DNA of 64,000 nucleotides from Terasakiella magnetica (GTDB taxonomy: Bacteria; Pseudomonadota; Alphaproteobacteria; Rhodospirillales; Magnetospirillaceae), in the NCBI GenBank assembly GCA_902729415.1, contig CACVCF010000556.1, positions 101,614 to 165,613 of the forward strand, read 5' to 3'. Within the stretch, counting starts at the first letter, position 1, and each line of letters opens with the position of its first letter. The translations under genes and the position numbers were made by a program. Below the pieces are notes generated by a model, which saw only the letters and a list, made by a program, of their open reading frames with translations, was not told the DNA's origin and did not search any database. Below are positions 45,067-54,128 of this stretch, piece by piece.

Positions 45067-46863
45067 TCAGACCGCGCGGATCTTGACGTAAGAACCGGGG
45101 CCTTCCTCAAGCACCTTGAGCTTGCCGGCGCCGGGAGCGCGCGCAGGCACCATCTTGCCCGCGAACTTCTCGACCCACTTCTGCCAATCGGTCCACCACG
45201 AACCCGCTTCCTCGGAAGCGCCCGCCATCCACACTTCGGGATTTTTGGGCTTCTTGGCATTGACCCAGTAGCAATACTTGTTGGCTGCAGGCGGATTGAC
45301 CACGCCCGCAATGTGGCCCGAGGCCGACAGAACGAACTTCACCGGCCCGGACACATGCTGGGTCAGGGCGTAGGTGCTCTGCCACGGCGCGATATGATCC
45401 TCGCGGGTGGACAGCATGTAGATGGGGGTCTTGATCGAGCCAAGCTCGATCTTGACGCCGTCCAGTTCAATGCCACCCGGCTCGATCAGCTTGTTCTCCT
45501 GGTACATCTTGCGGAGATAGAAGCTGTGCATGGCGGCGGGCATACGGGTGGAATCCGAATTCCAGTACAGCAGATCGAACGGGAAGGGATCCTTGCCCAA
45601 CAGGTAGTTGTTGACCACGAACGACCAGATCAGGTCGTTAGCACGCATCATGTTGAAGGTGCCCGCCATGTCGCGGCCGTCGAGATAGCCGGTCTGGGCC
45701 ATACGGCCCTCCAGGGCGGCCAGTTGTTCCTCGTCGATGAAGACGCCGAGTTCGCCGGGCTCCTTGAAGTCGGTCATGGTGGTAAACAAGGTCAGCGACG
45801 CGACGCGCTCTTCCTTCTTCGCCGCCAGATAGGCCAGGGTGCAGACGCTGAGGGTTCCGCCCAGGCAATAACCGATCATGTCCACCTGCTTGGAGCCGGT
45901 GGCCTTTTCGATGGCGTCCATGGCGGCCAAGGGACCATCGCGCATGTAGTCGGAGAAGTCCTTGTTGGCCAGTTTTTCGTCGGGATTGACCCACGAGATC
46001 ACGAACACGGTATGGCCCTGGTCCACCGCCCACTTGATGAACGAATTCTTGGGGCGCAGGTCGAGGATGTAATACTTGTTGATCCACGGCGGCACCACCA
46101 GCAGCGGCTTATCGAAAGCCTGCTCGGTGGTGGGATTATACTGGATCAACTGCATCAGATCGGTCTGATAGACGACCTTGCCTGGCGTGACGGCGATGTT
46201 CTCGCCGACCTTGAAGGCATCGTAATCGGTCATCTTGATGGACAGGTTGCCCTTGCCCCGCTCGAGGTCTTCAAGCAGGTTGTTGAGGCCTTTCAACAGA
46301 TTCTCGCCCCGGCTTTCGACGGTGGCGCGCAGCACTTCGGGGTTGGTCAACACAAAGTTCGAGGGCGCCATGGCGTCTACGAACTGGCGAGTATAAAAAT
46401 CCACCTTCTTGGCGGTGTGGTCGTCAAGGCCTTCGACGTTTTTCACCACGCCCTGCATCCAGCGTGCCGACAGCAGATAAGACTGCTTGATGAAGTCGAA
46501 GATCTCGTTTTCCTGCCACATCTCGTCCTTGAAGCGGCGGTCGCCGTCATCGGGGCGGGCTACGGGCTGGGTCTCCTCACCCATTATCCGTCGGGCGGTG
46601 TTCTGCCACAACGACATGTAGTCCTGCCAAAGGTTAAGGTGAGCTTCCACCAACTTGGCGGGGTCACTCATCAGCTTGGCGGTCATCTCGAGGAAGGCGT
46701 TGCCGATGTTGAGAGGGTCAGGCGAACCAAAATTCGGGTCAGACGCCTGGCGCGTCAGAAAGTCGGTGACAATGCGCTGGCTGCGCTCGGCGATGTTGGC
46801 CATCGCCGTCGAGAGTTCCGCCGGATCGATCAACTTGGTATCCGCGCCCATCTGTTCGGCCAT
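45067..46863 (-). CDS. phaC: Class I poly(3-hydroxyalkanoate) synthase
   Basis: The 598-residue enzyme polymerises hydroxyacyl-CoA into PHA granules. The alpha/beta-hydrolase core has the lipase-like box GYCLGG (nucleophile Cys 333), catalytic Asp 489 (REDHIAPW) and His 517 (SGHIAGVVNPP), and the class I N-terminal region (about 1-200: FLEMTAKLMSDPAKLVEAHL). Length is normal for class I. No phaA, phaB or phasin gene is adjacent. The upstream gap has repeated GGTGCA half-sites that could be regulatory. Confidence 0.96.
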   Translation of the reverse strand: MAEQMGADTKLIDPAELSTAMANIAERSQRIVTDFLTRQASDPNFGSPDPLNIGNAFLEMTAKLMSDPAKLVEAHLNLWQDYMSLWQNTARRIMGEETQPVARPDDGDRRFKDEMWQENEIFDFIKQSYLLSARWMQGVVKNVEGLDDHTAKKVDFYTRQFVDAMAPSNFVLTNPEVLRATVESRGENLLKGLNNLLEDLERGKGNLSIKMTDYDAFKVGENIAVTPGKVVYQTDLMQLIQYNPTTEQAFDKPLLVVPPWINKYYILDLRPKNSFIKWAVDQGHTVFVISWVNPDEKLANKDFSDYMRDGPLAAMDAIEKATGSKQVDMIGYCLGGTLSVCTLAYLAAKKEERVASLTLFTTMTDFKEPGELGVFIDEEQLAALEGRMAQTGYLDGRDMAGTFNMMRANDLIWSFVVNNYLLGKDPFPFDLLYWNSDSTRMPAAMHSFYLRKMYQENKLIEPGGIELDGVKIELGSIKTPIYMLSTREDHIAPWQSTYALTQHVSGPVKFVLSASGHIAGVVNPPAANKYCYWVNAKKPKNPEVWMAGASEEAGSWWTDWQKWVEKFAGKMVPARAPGAGKLKVLEEGPGSYVKIRAV

Positions 46864-46879
46864 AGGTATCCCTCTTTAC

Positions 46880-46952
46880 GGTGCATCCGGAGTGCACCTC
46901 CCGGCGGCAAAAGCCCTCTTCGGGAGGTGGTGCGACACGGAGGGGGTGCACC
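46880..46952. promoter_or_regulatory. GGTGCA half-site cluster upstream of phaC
   Basis: GGTGCA-TCCGGAG-TGCACC (46880-46898) is a 6-bp inverted repeat, and a perfect GGTGCACC lies at 46945-46952. Both sit within 90 bases of the phaC start on the minus strand. They could be operator sites; no regulator is identified. Confidence 0.35.
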
Positions 46953-47080
46953 GCCCACTCCCGTCTCGCCCGTTCCATAGACCTATATACTTTCGATCCA
47001 TGGACTGATAAACGTGAACTTGCCGTAAAATTCGGTTCGAACAAAACATATTCTCTTATACCGGGGGCTTAAGTTCGTCC

Positions 47081-48199
47081 ATGTTCGATCGCATCGGGGC
47101 CTGGCGCCATCGCTACGAGGGGCGCACAAGCGCCATCGCCAAGAGTGTCGTTACCGCCGCGATGATCGCGGGCTGTTCCTATGTCCCCGATTCCATGAAT
47201 CCGGTGGAATGGTATAAGGGCATCATGGGCGGTGACGATGCGCCGGAAATCGCATCGCCCCGGCGGCCGGAAGGCAGCTTCCCCGATGTCGCCTCGACAC
47301 CCGAATCCGCCACGCGCCAGCCTCAGCGGGGGCTCAGCGCCGACCGGGAAAACGCCAAATACGCTGAAGCGGTCCGGCGCGAGCCCGCTCCCACCAAGCA
47401 ATTGGCCCGCAAGACTCCGGCTGCCGACGCTCCCGCACCTCAGGTGGCCCAGGCCGCGCCGCAGGATGCCAAGGGCGGCTATCAGCCGTCGCTCGACCGC
47501 CCCATGCGTACCGCCCGCGACGACGGCCCCGCCGCACCGCCCAAGACGGCAGCCGGTGGCCCGCCCGCCCGAGCCGAGATTCCCGACAGCGTTCCCACCC
47601 GCCGTACATTGCTGTCCGATCACTATCAGCGCCGTCTGGCCGAATCCGCCGCCGCCACCAACAAGAACGATCCGTTCGTGAAGGTTCCGCCCGCACGGAC
47701 AGAGGCATCCTATAACCAGCCCGTCCATACCTATGCGGTCCCGGCCAGCGCCCCCGTCACCACTGTCCGCCCCAGCTATGCCATGGATTACGGTACCGAC
47801 GTGGCACCGCAACTGGTGCCGCCGCGCAGCATGCGCGGCTCCAGGGGGGCCAGGGGCGCCGTGGTGCCGCAAAGCACTCCGGCCGCCTCGTTCCAGGTGG
47901 CAACCATCCAGCTCGCCCCCTCGGGTGAGCTGACCGCCACCGACCGCGCCACCCTCAAGGACGTGGTCGCCCTTCAGCGCAAGACCGGCGGCACCGTCCG
48001 GGTGCTGGGCTATCCGTCGTCGGAGGCCATCTCCTTCGTTGGACTGGACGAGGCCACTCTCGCCGCCGCCCGCGCCAACGCCATCGCCAAGACTCTGGTC
48101 GCCATGGGCATCCCCGCCCGCAAGGTTATGGCGTCGTCCGAGACTGTAGCGCCGGTCGCGCTCACCGACACCTCCGCCAGCATCTCCATCGAATACTGA
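47081..48199 (+). CDS. OmpA-like putative lipoprotein with Pro/Ala-rich linker
   Basis: The 372-residue protein has a late signal region (SVVTAAMIAGCSYVPD) with lipobox IAGC at residues 29-32, a roughly 200-residue Pro/Ala/Arg-rich disordered linker, and a C-terminal OmpA-like alpha/beta domain (TLKDVVALQRKTGGTVRVLG, then EATLAAARANAIAKTLVAMG and RKVMASSE). The OmpA domain usually binds peptidoglycan, here probably tethering the outer membrane. The 20-residue charged N-terminus before the hydrophobic segment is unusual for a lipoprotein. The start ATG follows GGGGGCTTAAGTTCGTCC. Confidence 0.75.
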   Translation: MFDRIGAWRHRYEGRTSAIAKSVVTAAMIAGCSYVPDSMNPVEWYKGIMGGDDAPEIASPRRPEGSFPDVASTPESATRQPQRGLSADRENAKYAEAVRREPAPTKQLARKTPAADAPAPQVAQAAPQDAKGGYQPSLDRPMRTARDDGPAAPPKTAAGGPPARAEIPDSVPTRRTLLSDHYQRRLAESAAATNKNDPFVKVPPARTEASYNQPVHTYAVPASAPVTTVRPSYAMDYGTDVAPQLVPPRSMRGSRGARGAVVPQSTPAASFQVATIQLAPSGELTATDRATLKDVVALQRKTGGTVRVLGYPSSEAISFVGLDEATLAAARANAIAKTLVAMGIPARKVMASSETVAPVALTDTSASISIEY

Positions 48200-48205
48200 G
48201 GCTTC

Positions 48206-48345
48206 GGGGGGGGGGGCTTTGCCCCTCAAGCGCCGGGCGCCCCGCATCCGCAGGGCTTGGCTCTCACGCCATCAGGCGCGCCGGGCCTTGCCCGCAACTC
48301 CGAGCCCAAACGCTCGTCGCTTTCTTTACCCTTCAAGCGCTGGAG
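48206..48345. repeat. Dispersed intergenic repeat, copy B, with G11 run
   Basis: An 11-G run (48206-48216) is followed by TTTGCCCCTCAAGCGCCGGG, and then by GCGCCGGGCCTTGCCCGCAA and CTCCGAGCC, closely matching the element at 25715-25846. A degenerate second copy of the direct repeat (ACCCTTCAAGCGCTGGAGGG) occurs near 48328. Same family as copy A, with several substitutions. Confidence 0.8.
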
Positions 48346-48455
48346 GGGTGCTCCTAAAAATCAGTCGATTCTTCGCCATTGGCGCGCTAAACATGGCCCT
48401 CCCCGATTCCCTCCAGGGTGATCGGGCCGGATGAACATCCATCAGGCTGGGCACC

Positions 48456-49688
48456 ATGAGCACGGACCAGGAATTCCATCGGATCAAGCGTCTGCCTCCC
48501 TATGTGTTCGCGGAAGTGAATGCCATGAAGGCCCGCGCCCGCGCCGCAGGTGAAGACATCATCGATTTCGGCATGGGCAATCCTGACCAGCCAACACCGC
48601 CGCATATCGTGGAAAAGCTGGTGGAGGCCGCGCGCAACCCGCGCGCCCACCGTTACTCCATGAGCCGGGGCATTCCGGGCCTGCGCAAGGCTCTGGCAGC
48701 CTATTACGAACGCCGTTTCGGGGTCGGTATCGACCCCGAGGCCGAGGCTATCGTCACCCTCGGCTCCAAGGAGGGGCTGGCCAATCTGGCCAACGCCATC
48801 ACCAGCCCCGGCGACGTGGTGCTGGTCCCCAATCCCAGCTACCCCATTCATCCTTACGGCTTCATCATCGCCGGTGGCTCGTGCCGCTATGTGCCGGTGA
48901 CGCCCGACGCCGAGTTTCTGCGGGCGCTGGATCGTGCCGTGCGCCATTCCGTGCCCAAGCCCATAGCCCTGGTGCTGAACTATCCCAGCAACCCCACCGC
49001 ATTGCTGGCCGATCTTGACTTCTACGGCCAGGTGGTGGAGTTCTGCCGCCATCACGGCATCTGGATCTTGTCGGATCTGGCCTATTCCGAGATCTATTTC
49101 GATGGAGTTCCGCCACCGTCGATCCTCCAGATTCCCGGTGCCAAGAACATCGCGGTCGAGTTCACCTCCATGAGCAAGACCTACAACATGCCGGGCTGGC
49201 GTATCGGTTTTGCCGCGGGCAATAAAAAGCTGATCGCCGCCCTGGGCCGCATCAAGAGCTATCTTGATTACGGCGCCTTCACCCCTATCCAGGTGGCGGC
49301 GACGGCGGCGCTGAACGGGCCGCAGGATTGTGTCGATGAGATCCGGGCACTGTACAAGGACCGCCGCGACGTACTGATCGAAGGTCTGCACGCGGCGGGA
49401 TGGAACGTCCCCAGCCCGCCCGCGACCATGTTCGCCTGGGCGCCCATTCCCCCCGCCTTCGCCCATCTCGGCTCGCTGGAGTTCTCCAAGCTGCTGATGC
49501 GCGAAGCTCAGGTGGCGGTGGCGCCCGGCATCGGTTTTGGCGAATACGGCGACGGCTATGTCCGCATCGGACTGGTCGAGAACCGCCATCGGACACGACA
49601 GGCGGTTCGCAATATCAAAACTTTCCTCGGCACCACCGAAAAGGTGCTGGAGGCTTCGGAAAAACAGAGAGCGGTGACCGGCAAATGA
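48456..49688 (+). CDS. Class I aminotransferase (AlaC/DapL-like)
   Basis: The 410-residue PLP enzyme has IDFGMGNPDQPTPPHIVEKL, the phosphate-binding GSKEGLANL, NYPSNPTA, DLAYSEIYF, and PLP lysine in SMSKTYNMPGWRIGF. It resembles the glutamate-pyruvate aminotransferase AlaC and LL-diaminopimelate aminotransferase-like proteins. It overlaps hom by 4 bases, which suggests linkage to amino-acid synthesis. The start is ATG 48456. Confidence 0.88.
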   Translation: MSTDQEFHRIKRLPPYVFAEVNAMKARARAAGEDIIDFGMGNPDQPTPPHIVEKLVEAARNPRAHRYSMSRGIPGLRKALAAYYERRFGVGIDPEAEAIVTLGSKEGLANLANAITSPGDVVLVPNPSYPIHPYGFIIAGGSCRYVPVTPDAEFLRALDRAVRHSVPKPIALVLNYPSNPTALLADLDFYGQVVEFCRHHGIWILSDLAYSEIYFDGVPPPSILQIPGAKNIAVEFTSMSKTYNMPGWRIGFAAGNKKLIAALGRIKSYLDYGAFTPIQVAATAALNGPQDCVDEIRALYKDRRDVLIEGLHAAGWNVPSPPATMFAWAPIPPAFAHLGSLEFSKLLMREAQVAVAPGIGFGEYGDGYVRIGLVENRHRTRQAVRNIKTFLGTTEKVLEASEKQRAVTGK

Positions 49689-50974
49689 GCAAGACCCCCT
49701 TGAAAATCGCCATCGCGGGCCTGGGTACGGTTGGCGGCGGCACCGTCGAGTTACTGCACGATCAAGCCGAAACCCTGGCCGCCCGCGCCGGGCGCCCGCT
49801 GACCCTGGTGGGTGCCGCCGCCCTGATCAAGCCCGACACCGCAGCGCTGGCGGGGGTTCCCTTTTTCACCGACGCCCGCGCCATGGCCAAGGAGTGCGAT
49901 TACGACGTTCTGGTCGAGTTGATCGGCGGCGCCAGCGGCATCGCACTGGAAGTGGTGCGCACGGCGTTGGAGCGCGGCCGTTCGGTGGTCACCGCCAACA
50001 AGGCCATGATCGCCCATCACGGCATCGAGCTGGCCCGGCTGGCGGAAAAGACCGGGGCCAATATCGGCTTCGAGGCCTCGGTAGGCGGTGGCATTCCCAT
50101 CATCAAATCCCTGCGCGAAGGCCTCAGCGGCAACCACGTCACCAAGGTAATGGGCATCCTCAACGGCACCTGCAACTATATCCTGACCACCATGCGCGAC
50201 CAGGGCCGCGACTTCGCCGACGTGCTGGCCGAGGCCCAGAAACTGGGCTATGCCGAGGCCGACCCCACATTTGACATCGACGGTATCGATACCGCCCACA
50301 AGCTGGCGATCCTGGCCAGCCTCGCCTTCGCCATGCCGATCAATCTGGACGGCGTCGCCTGCGAGGGCATCCGCCACGTCTCGGCACTCGACATCGGCTA
50401 TGCCGACGAGTTGGGCTACCGCATCAAGTTGCTGGGTGTCGCCGCAGTGACCGAGGCCGGGATCGAGGCCCGCGTCTACCCCGCCATGGTGCCGCTCAGC
50501 TTTCCGCTGGCCCATGTCAGCGGTCCATTCAACGCCATCGTCACCGAGGGCGATTTCGTCGGCCGCACCGTGCTGGAAGGCCGAGGCGCTGGGGCGCGTC
50601 CCACCGCGTCCGCCGTGGTGGCCGATCTGATGGACCTGGCCTGTGGCCGGGTGATGCCCGCCTTCGGCGTGGCGGTCGATACCCTCGAAGTCCGGCCCGC
50701 CGCCCCGGCGGGGGCGCATCGCAGCGCCTATTACATCCGCTTGATGGTCAAGGACGAGCCCGGCGTCTTCGCCGACATCGCCGCCGCCTTGCGCGACGAG
50801 AAGGTGTCGATGGAACAGATCATCCAGCGCGGACGAGCCCCCAACCAGACCGTGCCGGTGGTGATGACCGTACATGAAACCGACGAGGCCTCCATGCTGC
50901 GGGCCGTAGACCGCCTCAACGCCTTGGCCTCCATCGCCGAGCAACCGCGCCTGATCCGCATCGAGAACCTTTAA
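49685..50974 (+). CDS. hom: Homoserine dehydrogenase
   Basis: The 429-residue enzyme converts aspartate semialdehyde to homoserine for Thr and Met. It has IAGLGTVGGGTVELL (NAD(P) binding), the VTANKAMIAHHG segment, GFEASVGGGIPIIKSL and GILNGTCNYILTTM, the catalytic LGYAEADPTFDIDGIDTAHK, and a C-terminal ACT domain (IRLMVKDEPGVFADIAAALR) for allosteric control. The ATG overlaps the aminotransferase stop. Longer in-frame starts lie inside that gene and are rejected. Confidence 0.96.
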   Translation: MSKTPLKIAIAGLGTVGGGTVELLHDQAETLAARAGRPLTLVGAAALIKPDTAALAGVPFFTDARAMAKECDYDVLVELIGGASGIALEVVRTALERGRSVVTANKAMIAHHGIELARLAEKTGANIGFEASVGGGIPIIKSLREGLSGNHVTKVMGILNGTCNYILTTMRDQGRDFADVLAEAQKLGYAEADPTFDIDGIDTAHKLAILASLAFAMPINLDGVACEGIRHVSALDIGYADELGYRIKLLGVAAVTEAGIEARVYPAMVPLSFPLAHVSGPFNAIVTEGDFVGRTVLEGRGAGARPTASAVVADLMDLACGRVMPAFGVAVDTLEVRPAAPAGAHRSAYYIRLMVKDEPGVFADIAAALRDEKVSMEQIIQRGRAPNQTVPVVMTVHETDEASMLRAVDRLNALASIAEQPRLIRIENL

Positions 50975-50988
50975 AAAGGCCGTTCGTT

Positions 50989-51981
50989 ATGTCCGTCCAT
51001 ACCTCCGCGCCCCCCGCGCTGGACCGCAACCTCGCCCTTGAGGTGGTGCGCGTCACCGAGGCCGCCGCCCTGGCCGCCGCCCACCAGACCGGGCGCGGCG
51101 ATGAAAAGAGCGCCGATCAGGCCGCATGCGGCGCCATGCTGCGGGCCTTGAACGGCCTTGCCATGGATGGGGTGATCGTCAACGGCGAAGGCGATGACCC
51201 CGGCCAGCCGCTCCATACCAGCGAAAAGGTCGGCACCGGCAAGGGTCCGAAGGTCGATATCGTCCTGACTGCGCTGGAAGGACGCTCCATCTGCGCCCGA
51301 GGCGCCCATAACGCCCTGTCAGTGGTGGCCCTGACCGAGGAAGGGTCGTTCCTCAAGGTGCCACAGCACTCCTACATGGAAAAGATCGTGGTCGGCGCCG
51401 GCCTGCCCGCCGGTGTGATTGACCTCGACGCCACGCCCGAGGAAAACCTGGCCCGCATCGCCGAAGCCAAGGGCGTCACTGTCTCGCAACTGACGATCAG
51501 CATCCTCGACCGCCCCCGCCATGGCGAACTGATCGACCGCCTCTATGCCGCCGGGGCGCGGGTGATGCTGTTCGACGACGGCGACGTCTCGGGCGCCCTG
51601 GCCGCCGGTCTGCCCGACAGCGGCATCGACGCCTATATGGGTTCGGGCGGGGCTGCCCAGGGCGTTCTCGCCGCTGCCGGGCTGAAATGCCTGGGTGCGC
51701 AGATGCAGTGCCGCCTGCTGATCCGCTCCGAACAAGACATGACCCTGGCCCGCCAGGCCGGGATTACCGATCCCCGCCGCAAATGGGATATCGAGGACAT
51801 GGTCAGGGGCGAGGTCATGGTCGCCGCCACCGGCATCACCGACGGCCATGTGCTGAAGGGCGCCCGGCTGCTGCCCGGCAACCACGCCATCAGCCATTCC
51901 CTGGTGATGCGCTCGGTCTCGGGCACCTTGCGCTATCTCAAGGTCCAGCACGACCTGACGCGCAGCCGGATTTTGCTGTGA
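50989..51981 (+). CDS. glpX: Class II fructose-1,6-bisphosphatase
   Basis: The 330-residue GlpX-type phosphatase acts in gluconeogenesis. Recognisable blocks are EVVRVTEAAALAAAHQTGRG, KSADQAACGAMLRALN, GDDPGQPLHTSEKVGTGKGP, DIVLTALEGRSICARG and YMGSGGAAQGVLAAAGLKCL. It lies 14 bases after hom and overlaps recJ by 4 bases, a conserved alphaproteobacterial order. The start ATG follows AAAAAGG. Confidence 0.95.
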   Translation: MSVHTSAPPALDRNLALEVVRVTEAAALAAAHQTGRGDEKSADQAACGAMLRALNGLAMDGVIVNGEGDDPGQPLHTSEKVGTGKGPKVDIVLTALEGRSICARGAHNALSVVALTEEGSFLKVPQHSYMEKIVVGAGLPAGVIDLDATPEENLARIAEAKGVTVSQLTISILDRPRHGELIDRLYAAGARVMLFDDGDVSGALAAGLPDSGIDAYMGSGGAAQGVLAAAGLKCLGAQMQCRLLIRSEQDMTLARQAGITDPRRKWDIEDMVRGEVMVAATGITDGHVLKGARLLPGNHAISHSLVMRSVSGTLRYLKVQHDLTRSRILL

Positions 51982-53777
51982 CCCGCTCCGGCGACGCTTC
52001 CGGCGGCGCCGGACATCCCGCGTTCCTCGGCGTCGAACATTCGCTGTCCAGGCGGCGCTGGGTCTCGCGCCTGAGCGATGAGCGCAACGCCCTGGCCCTG
52101 TCCCAACGCCTGGGCCTGCCCGAGATGGTGGGCCGCGTCCTGGCGGCACGCAATGTCAGTTTGGATGAAGCCGAAAGCTTCCTGAACCCCACGCTTCGCG
52201 ATCTGCTGCCCGATCCCGGCCACCTTAAAGATATGGATAAGGCGGTAGAGCGGCTGGTGCAGGCCGTCACCTCCGGCGAAACCATCGGCATTTTCGGCGA
52301 TTACGATGTGGACGGCGCCACCTCGTCGGCGCTGCTGCACAATGTCCTCGACGCGGTCGGGGCGACGGTGCGGGTCTACATCCCCGACCGCATCACCGAG
52401 GGCTATGGCCCCAATGCCGCTGCGCTGGCACGCCTTCAGGCAGAAGGAGTCGGCGTGGTGGTGACGGTCGATTGCGGCGCCACCGCCTTCGAGCCCCTGA
52501 CCGCCGCCCAAGAGGCCGGTCTCGACATGATCGTGGTCGATCATCATGTGGGCGAGGCCGCCCTGCCCCCGGCCCTGGCGGTGATCAATCCCAACCGCCT
52601 GGACGAGACCAGCCCCCACGGCCATCTCGCCGCCGTGGGCGTCGCCTTCCTGCTGGCGGTGGCGCTCAACCGGGGCCTCAAGCAGGCGGGGTGGTACCAG
52701 ACCCGCCCGGCACCGGATCTGATGCGCTGGCTGGATCTGGTGGCGCTGGGCACCGTCTGCGACGTGGTGCCGCTGGTCGGTGTTAACCGGGCGCTGGTGA
52801 CCCAGGGGTTGAAGGTGATGGCCAAGCGCGCCAATGTCGGCCTCGCCGCCCTGGCCGACGTGGCGGGCATCAAGGAGCGCCCCGATTCCTATCAGCTTGG
52901 CTATATCCTCGGCCCCCGTGTCAATGCCGGCGGCCGGGTGGGCGAGGCCGGGTTGGGAACGCGGCTGCTGTCCACCCACGACCCGGCGGAAGCCGCCGGG
53001 ATCGCGCAGCAACTCGACGGCTACAACAAGGATCGCCAGGAGATCGAGGCCGCCATGCTGCTTGACGCCATCGAGCAGGTGGAAAGCCGCCCCGACGACG
53101 GCAAACCGCTGCTGATGGTAACGGGCGAGGGCTGGCACCAGGGCGTCATCGGCATCATCGCGGGACGCCTGAAGGAACGTTATGGCCGCGCCACCTGCGT
53201 CGTGGCCCTGGACGGCGACCGGGGCAAGGGCTCGGGGCGTTCGGTCACGGGACTGGACCTGGGCGCTGCCATCATCGCCGCCCGACAGGACGGATTACTG
53301 CTGGCGGGTGGCGGTCACGCCATGGCGGCGGGATTCACCGTCGCCCGCGACAAGCTGCCCCAACTCCACGAGTTCATCGCCCAGCGGCTTCAGGCCCAGT
53401 TGGACGGCGAGCTTGTTCCCGTGCTGGAACTGGACGGCGCCCTGGACGCGGGCGCGGCTTCGGTGGATCTGGTGGAGGTGCTGGCCCAGGTAGGGCCGTT
53501 CGGATCGGGCAACCCCGAACCCCGCTTCGCCATCACCGCCGCCCGCATCGTCAAGGCCGACGTGGTCGGCAACGGCCATGTCCGCCTGATCCTGGTGGGC
53601 AATGGCGGCAAACGCCTGAAAGCCATCGCCTTTCGTGCCGCCGACACCGAGATGGGCCACGCCTTGCTGTCCTCTCAAGGGGGCGCGTTCCATCTGGCAG
53701 GAACCCTTCGCATCGATACTTGGCAAGGCGCTGCCAACGTCCAATTGATCGTCGATGACGCTGCTCCGGCAAGATAA
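51978..53777 (+). CDS. recJ: Single-stranded-DNA-specific exonuclease RecJ
   Basis: The 599-residue 5'-3' exonuclease has DHH-family motifs: GIFGDYDVDGATSSALL, VVTVDCGATA, MIVVDHHVGEAALPPALAVI, ALGTVCDVVPLVGVNR, and DHHA1 motif GGGHAMAAGFTV. It acts in recombination and mismatch repair. The start is GTG 51978, overlapping the glpX stop (GTGA); an upstream in-frame start lies inside glpX and is rejected. It ends 71 bases before tRNA-Glu. Confidence 0.95.
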   Translation: MTRSGDASGGAGHPAFLGVEHSLSRRRWVSRLSDERNALALSQRLGLPEMVGRVLAARNVSLDEAESFLNPTLRDLLPDPGHLKDMDKAVERLVQAVTSGETIGIFGDYDVDGATSSALLHNVLDAVGATVRVYIPDRITEGYGPNAAALARLQAEGVGVVVTVDCGATAFEPLTAAQEAGLDMIVVDHHVGEAALPPALAVINPNRLDETSPHGHLAAVGVAFLLAVALNRGLKQAGWYQTRPAPDLMRWLDLVALGTVCDVVPLVGVNRALVTQGLKVMAKRANVGLAALADVAGIKERPDSYQLGYILGPRVNAGGRVGEAGLGTRLLSTHDPAEAAGIAQQLDGYNKDRQEIEAAMLLDAIEQVESRPDDGKPLLMVTGEGWHQGVIGIIAGRLKERYGRATCVVALDGDRGKGSGRSVTGLDLGAAIIAARQDGLLLAGGGHAMAAGFTVARDKLPQLHEFIAQRLQAQLDGELVPVLELDGALDAGAASVDLVEVLAQVGPFGSGNPEPRFAITAARIVKADVVGNGHVRLILVGNGGKRLKAIAFRAADTEMGHALLSSQGGAFHLAGTLRIDTWQGAANVQLIVDDAAPAR

Positions 53778-53848
53778 GTGACGAATTCGCTAAACCGCGC
53801 TTGATTTTCCCGGTCAAGGCGGCTATCAAGTCGCCCTCGCGCCTCGAC

Positions 53849-53924
53849 GTCCCCATCGTCTAGAGGCCTAGGACACCGCCCTTTCACGGCGGTAACAGGG
53901 GTTCGAATCCCCTTGGGGACGCCA
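53849..53924 (+). tRNA. tRNA-Glu (anticodon TTC)
   Basis: The 76-base sequence folds as a cloverleaf: acceptor GTCCCCA/TGGGGAC, anticodon arm CCGCC-CTTTCAC-GGCGG with anticodon TTC, T-arm AGGGG-TTCGAAT-CCCCT, and encoded GCCA. It reads GAA and GAG. Confidence 0.97.
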
Positions 53925-54128
53925 ATTCTAAGCCACAGCACTTCCGCCGCGACCCGCTAGGTCAGCAGACCGGCGCGCAGGGAGTGTCTGCCGCGAGATT
54001 GCGGACGATGGGTGGAAACGGCTTCCCCATTACAAATTCTGCGCCCTGGAACGGATGTCACCTGTGGGCACCAAAGGCCCGATGAACCTCTCCGTTCACC
54101 CTAACGCAAAGAAAGCATCGCATCAGAC

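Noticed and set aside
45049..46980. Plus-strand ORF of 643 codons
   Set aside because: Entirely antisense to phaC; His/Gln/Gly-rich composition typical of a GC-rich shadow frame.
53675..53941. Minus-strand ORF of 88 codons containing GIRTPVTAVKGRCP
   Set aside because: It is the antisense translation of tRNA-Glu and the end of recJ.
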